64,000 nt of DNA from contig NC_091972.1 of NCBI RefSeq assembly GCF_036711975.1, positions 15,443,001 to 15,507,000 of the forward strand, given 5' to 3'. Positions 58,621-64,000 of the stretch are shown here, piece by piece. A model generated the notes under the pieces. It did no database searches and was not told the origin of the DNA. It worked only from the letters and a program-made list of their open reading frames with translations. How positions within the stretch are numbered: the first letter of the stretch is position 1; every line of letters begins with the position of its first letter. Made by a program: the position numbers and the translations under genes. The DNA comes from Onthophagus taurus. Taxonomy: Eukaryota > Arthropoda > Insecta > Coleoptera > Scarabaeidae.

Positions 58621-59956
58621 CAATACAACATCTTCTATGTACATCTTTTTCTATTGCAAACAATTTTGTATTTTCTTCCTTTGTTAATGCCAAAAAATGT
58701 TTTTGAAAAACAATTTACTAACAAAAGAAACTCTAATTTTTGAGAAACTTGCTAAATTTGAAGTAATATCTTAAGAGACATTCAAAATAATGACGACTAT
58801 TCTAGAATAAAACCTTTCTTAGTATTTTGCATTCTTGCTACAATTTATGGTGATGAAGATAAAATGGTGATAAAATTCCTCACCTATCTATTTGACTACA
58901 TTATCACAAAACTTTCTTATCATTTTATGATTTATAAATTCAACAGTTAATTTTTTTCCTTGTTACGTCTAACAAAATAAATTTCAATATTCCCTTTTTA
59001 ACTCCCCATACAAAATGAGTTATAGAGGTGTTTTTTTAAAATAGATAATAGAACAGGTTACACCTGCTTAGTTGATACCTACAATAACAATTAAATGATC
59101 ATTAAAAATATGTAGAATTAATTGGGCGGTTTTAAAACCGTATAGAAATAGTTGTACGTGAGTTGATTAATAATGATTCATGCTCTCTTTGGTCAGAGAG
59201 TCTAGTTTTTGGCTAGAAAGCAAGTAATAAATAATGACCAGGAACGAAGTTGATGTAGAGGAGTGAATGAACTCATTGAAGGAAATATTTGGTTGGATTT
59301 TTTGTTTATTAATCCGGTTATCCCTGAAACTAGGATTGCTTTAACTTACTTTACTTTTAACTTCCACTTTGTTGCTGTCATAATATGCACTTTTCATAAC
59401 AATTTTATTTTTCGACATCTTCGAGGCACACACACGAACACTTGAATGCAGGGTTCGCAAACTACCACTCTATCGTAACGAAACAATGAACACAAAACGG
59501 AGCCGAACATAAATTGATTGAAAAAAAATCGTTCGAATTAAGTGGAGTTATTTACATTTGTACTTCATTCTTACAATGGCTAGTCACCGCAGCGACTTAT
59601 TCATGAATACTCCTTCAAACAGTGGTACCATAATTTACGCACCGCATTCCACAAATTTTTATTTCTATTTTTCAATCATTTAATTTACAAATTTATCAAA
59701 ATATAACCGATATTAATCCCCCATTTCTAACCACCCCGTACCATTAATATCCAATGTTTTAATTCTAAGATATTTAATTTTTTTTAAATCCATTTTGAGA
59801 ACCTCTGTTATACATAAACATGAAATCACGTACGGTCGGTATAACAGTTGTTAATAATTCACACCTGAAATTTAACCTATTTCTTGACATTTTTGACAGT
59901 TTCACAATTCGTTATGGACCCGGTTTAAAATTACCATTGTTTACAATAAAAGTAAA
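58621..59956. other. AT-rich DNA, 5' flank of the CHCHD7-like gene
   Basis: No coding feature was recognised. A 60-codon frame at 59263-59445 has no family. The last few hundred bases should contain the promoter and 5' UTR of the CHCHD7-like gene, but no core element could be assigned with confidence. Confidence 0.3.
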
Positions 59957-60259
59957 ATGAGAAACAATTTCGACCAAGAGAAACACAATCCGTGTTTAAA
60001 AGAGCAAGAGTTAACGATTAGGTGTTTCAACGACAACAATTTTGTTAAAGAAAAATGTGCGTTCGAAATGGAAAATTACAAGATTTGTAAAGGATTTTGG
60101 GTAAGTATTATTTAAATGTCTCTTTCTTTTTAGGTTTACTTAATTTTGTAGTTCTCTGTTAAAGCCGAAAGACGACGAAAAGGAATAAAGCCGTATTTAC
60201 CTCCAGTTGAAGAAAGAGAACAGATCAAAAAAGATTATTTTGCTCAATTTAAACAGTAA
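59957..60259 (+). CDS. CHCHD7: CHCHD7/COX23-like twin-CX9C protein (complete, 2 exons, 83 aa)
   Basis: Exon 1 is 59957-60100 (48 codons), the intron 60101-60151 (GTAAGT...TTTTGTAG, 51 bp), and exon 2 60152-60259 ending in TAA. The first helix pair is CLKEQELTIRC and the second CAFEMENYKIC: two exact C-x9-C motifs, the signature of proteins oxidised by the Mia40 relay in the mitochondrial intermembrane space. The tail KAERRRKGIKPYLPPVEERE fits CHCHD7/Cox23. Human CHCHD7 is about 85 aa, so the length agrees. Relatives are linked to cytochrome c oxidase assembly and copper handling. The 51-bp intron is among the shortest in the window. AATAAA at 60279-60284 is a likely poly(A) signal. Confidence 0.9.
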
Positions 60260-60284
60260 GGTTAGTTATATAACAAAGAATAAA

Positions 60285-61208
60285 ATTGTGCTTTAATATT
60301 TTTTGGGTTTTTATAATACACCATTTATATTAATGCAATATATACCAGTAAATAATCAAATTGTTTAGGTTTATAATTGGTGAACCAAAGTGATGGTTGA
60401 AATAAGCTGAGCAAGTATAAAAGTGGCCTTTTCTATTATAAACAGTTCAATTGTAATTTATGAAGATGTTTTAAATTCTGTACTGAGTAACCCCCTGTAG
60501 TAAATAATTAAATAAAATTAATTAAAACAAAAATTTTGGCCATTAACATCTATATACATGTACTTTATATGATAAAAAATAATATTTATGTGTTTATATA
60601 TCAACATTGTACTGTTATTACCTCTTTTTAATGAACTATCTGATTTTTGTAGCATCCAGTTTGACAACTGATGGATTTAACTTATTTTGAGGTACTGAAT
60701 TCATAAAATCAGAACATATTTTCAACATGAATAATTTTTGCTATTTCTATAATGCAGTAATGGTGCTGTTTTTCTAAAGGGAGTCGGCGACCTTGATACA
60801 TTGTATGAATGTCTTGCTAAAAACATTCACCCTATTTATCCCTTATAACATTTTATATCTACTCATAACAATTTAGTTAAATTAATAAGAAAAAGACAAA
60901 CAAAGTGAGTCTACCATTATGACCAAAAAAAGTAATAAAAACAACATATTATCTTCATAGATTCCAACATATATGTTGTAAAGATTTCAACATCAGAACA
61001 TTATTCTCCCCATTGCTGCTGAATATCCTGATGTATTAAATACTTCCTGAATATCTTTAAGCTCGTATTTGCATGTTACTTATTTTAGTAGATTGATAGG
61101 TATGATACTTAAAACGTCTTTCAAAAAGAGACTCTTGCTGTTTTGACTTAATTCTTTTCTAGAGATGGGTTTACAACAAATAATAATTTTATAGAAAAGA
61201 CATAACTA
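60285..61208. other. AT-rich spacer, nothing recognised
   Basis: No gene, RNA or clear repeat. Confidence 0.3.
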
Positions 61209-61770
61209 CAGGTGATTCAAAAAACCGCTGACAGACTTCTAGGGCAGGTAATACATCAAAAGTTAAGATGAAAAGTCTTTATATACATGGGGTCGCAAAT
61301 GCCTCCTTCACAAGATATAGCGGGTCAAAGTTTCTTTAAAATTAAACATTATCTGCAATAAAAAGCCCTTTTTCAAAAATACATTCAACGTCACTGCTAA
61401 TTTTGTCAAACGGGTAGTATTTTGGTGTAAAGTGATCAATTATCTATGAATAGGTCTCTTGCAAAACTTTGATTAAAGCAACAGTTTTTGATTGGATTAA
61501 AAAATTTTCTACAAACGTGTTTTTCTTAAAAACCATTGCTTGAATCAAAGTTTTGTAAGAGACCAATTGATAGATAATTGATCACTTTACACGAAAATAC
61601 TGCCCGTTTGATAAAATTAGCAATGGCGTACACAATATTTTTAAAAAAGGGCTTTTTATTGCAGATGTTTAATTTGCATTTGCGACCCGATGTATATTAA
61701 AACTATTCATCTTAATTTTTCTTGTATTATCTATTCTAGAAGTCTGTCAGCGGTTTTTTGAATCACCCTG
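61209..61770. mobile_element. 562-bp fold-back MITE, TA target site
   Basis: The left end CAGGTGATTCAAAAAACCGC and the right end (inverted) CAGGGTGATTCAAAAAACCG are flanked by TA. The arms pair with breaks over about 250 bp each (TGACAGACTTCTAG; AAAGCCCTTTTT; AAAGTGATCAATTATCTAT; AAAACTTTGAT). No coding capacity. A single arm lies at 41997-42100. CAGGGTGATTC termini are common in Tc1/mariner-type insect MITEs. Confidence 0.8.
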
Positions 61771-63329
61771 TATATTATATGCTCTTCTATGATTCATTGA
61801 CAACCATTCTATATCTTTTACCTGATGAAAAATTGTCGCAAATCTTCTGATGCATAAGTGTATCTCAAACAACTGTTTTGCGACATCGATTTCATCATTT
61901 ATTTATATATTATCATAGGTCTCCAACTAATTCTGGCATTGTTAACACAAACATGATTTCCTATCATAAACATTTGTGTACAATCACTAATATAACTTTT
62001 AATATATTACATAACAACGCAGGATTTAGTGTTGTAAGGTTTAGTGTCTCTATCAGTTAAGTTTAAGTATTATAGTGGTATGTTGTATACAGTATTAGAT
62101 ATATGTAACCCATACGGCAACAAACACATTTTTCATTTTCTGATCACTGATATACACCGCGATAAAATAATTAAAATGCTCTTTGTTTTGCAATTGACTT
62201 ATAATTCCTGTAGGTCGCTGTATTGTTACATCCAAAATGCATTAATAAGTTTACATTATCAGTGAACTAGGATGCAAGTTTTTTAAGTTTGCATTTTCTT
62301 AATGGCGCATTAATATCAAATACGATCAGAAAACTGTCGCTATCCGTTTCTGTTTGTCAATATTGGGTTCGTGCATGGATGCCATAATTTTGAATCAGAT
62401 TTGGATTCTTCATTATTAATTAATTAGTATTACTTTAGATCAATTCTTGTATTATTTCCCCGAGTCTACTAAAGTCACATCTTCTTCCACTACAGAAGTC
62501 TTTCTCTGAAAAGATTTGTATCATCCGTCAATTTAAACGTTTTGTAGTTCGCAACAAGAAATCTTAATTTGGCCTCAACAAAACGCAGACCTTCAGGACT
62601 CAATTTTTCCTTTAAGAGGGGCGTTTCTGTATCTAATAGAGTGATTTACTATGAATTCTCTCGCGTTAGCAAACCATTCAAGTTTAAATACCTCGTCAAG
62701 TCGTCTTCCACCTCAAGTTTTAAAGTAGCCAAAATTTATTCTACTTTCTCTTCAATGGAAGAGATAGTACTGAGCCAGTTTACTTCACTTCTTATAGCAA
62801 TTCACAGGCATAACAGGAAAAAAAAATGTCCTAAATTTTAAGTACTTCAGTAAAACAACAACAACATAGGGCCAAACCCATGAACGATTCGATTAAATGA
62901 AAAAGAATTGCTTTCTTTTATTTTATTGGATATTACTTTTACTATTCCTAACACCATCTTCTTTTAACACCTTACATGAGCGCATTTATTTGTGCTACAC
63001 CATGTATATCTCATTGTCAGTAAGAAATTCCTTCTAAAGTAAAGACAACTAATGTAGTATAATTCACTTTTACATACAGTTACCAAGATACCTGATTCTT
63101 GCGTTCGTCCCCATGATATTAACGAACTTGACGTTGAAATCATCTGGAAAAATAATTTTGTATCATTTATTTATTTATAAGCTTAATTCATGGTTTACGA
63201 CCTTTTATGTTCTGTCACTATTGACTGCTACATTTATCTTCTTTCCTTACCTTCTCATATGAGATTTACATTTACTTGTGATACATCTTGAATTAATTTT
63301 CATATTTATTCCTTTTTTGGAGTATCTTC
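61771..63329. other. AT-rich DNA, nothing firmly recognised
   Basis: Frames at 61878-62060, 62044-62265 and 62569-62841 have no recognisable family. The region around 62560-62840 could be old retroelement sequence on the minus strand but no motif is firm enough. Confidence 0.25.
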
Positions 63330-64000
63330 TTCTAACCTCTAATATTGCTATATTACCAACCCAGTAAAGGTCCTCTCACAGTTTCATTGTTATCGTGGCG
63401 TTGCGGTTGACCACGTATCCTTCTTCTCAGCAAGACCCTTGAGCTATATTCTTCCTTAGGCTGGCCGCAATCTGCTTTACTATCTCTTCCATTTTGTTTT
63501 ATGTGGCCAAACCAGAACAGCCATTTATCCTCTGTTTATCCAGCTGTTCCGTACTTTTTCCTGCAATCCTCCGGAGGCATTTGATTTAGACCGCAATTCC
63601 TTTAGAGTTTCTGACCACTCGAGTACAGCCTGTTGTAATTTCCTCTCTGAGTCTGGGAGGACTACATCATTTGCATATATCAGAGCCTCGCACATGATCA
63701 GTTTGAAGTTGAGCATGCTGACCAGCATCCATAAAAGCTACAAATAGCAATGAGGATAAACTGTCTAATACCTTTTTCCATGACGAAAATGCTAGAGCTC
63801 TGCCCATTAAGTCTCACCACTCCCTGCACTCGCTGGAACATGGATCTGATGGCTTGCATCAGTTATGGGGGATTCCCTTTCTTCTCTAGTGCTTTTCAGA
63901 CCTCTTGCCTTAGCACCTCATCAAACATAGAGTGCATATCTCAGAAAATCAGATATGCAGATTTCCCTCTGCTGATCCACTTATCAGTTATTATTAGGAT
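63330..64000 (-). pseudogene. Degenerate LINE reverse transcriptase, running off the window
   Basis: The minus strand from 64000 gives HSMFDEVLRQEV and ALEKKGIP (the D-M-x-K-A-F-D-x-V region), a catalytic relic ALIYANDVVLPDSERKLQQA (YADD changed to YAND) and VLEWSETLKELRSKSNASG. Motif order fits a LINE similar to those at 3.6 and 55 kb. Several stops interrupt it. The 5' part lies beyond the window. Confidence 0.65.

Noticed and set aside
62569..62841. Possible RT-like segment on the minus strand (acidic I-D-D-like stretch)
   Set aside because: The motif is too short and its surroundings do not match any RT block in order.
1..64000. tRNA, rRNA and snRNA genes
   Set aside because: Scanned by eye for tRNA T-loop and anticodon-arm patterns and for rRNA cores; nothing convincing. 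A tRNAscan-SE/Infernal run would be decisive.

Overview
This window is AT-rich nuclear DNA from an animal, almost certainly an insect; a beetle is a reasonable guess but is not proven. The genes have several exons with GT-AG introns. They encode insect/metazoan proteins: a monoamine transporter, CLP1, mitochondrial alanyl-tRNA synthetase, Par-6 and a twin-CX9C protein. The space between and inside them is filled with decayed non-LTR retrotransposons, hAT and Tc1/mariner-like DNA transposons, palindromic MITEs and tandem repeats. No bacterial, phage or organelle signature was seen.

Left part (1-28.4 kb): a 5'-truncated but intact LINE with a 12-bp target duplication (483-2648) is followed by LINE debris. 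Two minus-strand exons (4947-5389) encode TM1-TM2 of an SLC6 monoamine transporter. About 22 kb upstream on the same strand, an exon with a clean start codon, a splice donor in matching phase and a CpG-rich promoter-like region (27645-28360) is a good candidate for its first coding exon. The gap between them holds an RTE-derived tandem array (7.4-9.1 kb), a 275-bp tandem array carrying two MITEs in one TAA site (12.5-14.0 kb), several GC-rich non-coding islands, a dead hAT and a fold-back element with a 12-bp target duplication (25.9-26.4 kb).

Middle (28.4-45 kb): after more MITEs and a GC island come two complete housekeeping genes arranged head to head. CLP1 (minus, 5 exons, 426 aa) and mitochondrial AlaRS (plus, 11 exons, 999 aa) have start codons 424 bp apart, which implies a shared bidirectional promoter. 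Intron 5 of the AlaRS gene is a 5-kb nest of transposons.

Right part (45-64 kb): a complete 2.5-kb hAT transposon (TIRs, 8-bp TSD, one frameshift) sits inside an older minus-strand LINE. Next is the 3' half of par-6 (PB1, semi-CRIB and PDZ; minus), then several LINE fragments, a tiny complete two-exon CHCHD7/COX23-like gene (59957-60259), a 562-bp fold-back MITE and a last LINE fragment running off the end.

The most unusual cross-cutting signal is a short motif, CTGAAGA-N-[stem]-GAAAC-(palindrome), found five times at four loci (293, 3477, 18003 and both arms of the fold-back at 25.9-26.4 kb). It fits a hammerhead-ribozyme core. The central stem sequence differs between loci while base pairing is kept, and the segment after GAAA is self-complementary, as expected for a ribozyme working as a dimer. 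Penelope-like retroelements are known to carry such ribozymes.

All assignments come from reading the sequence and remembered family motifs; no searches were run.
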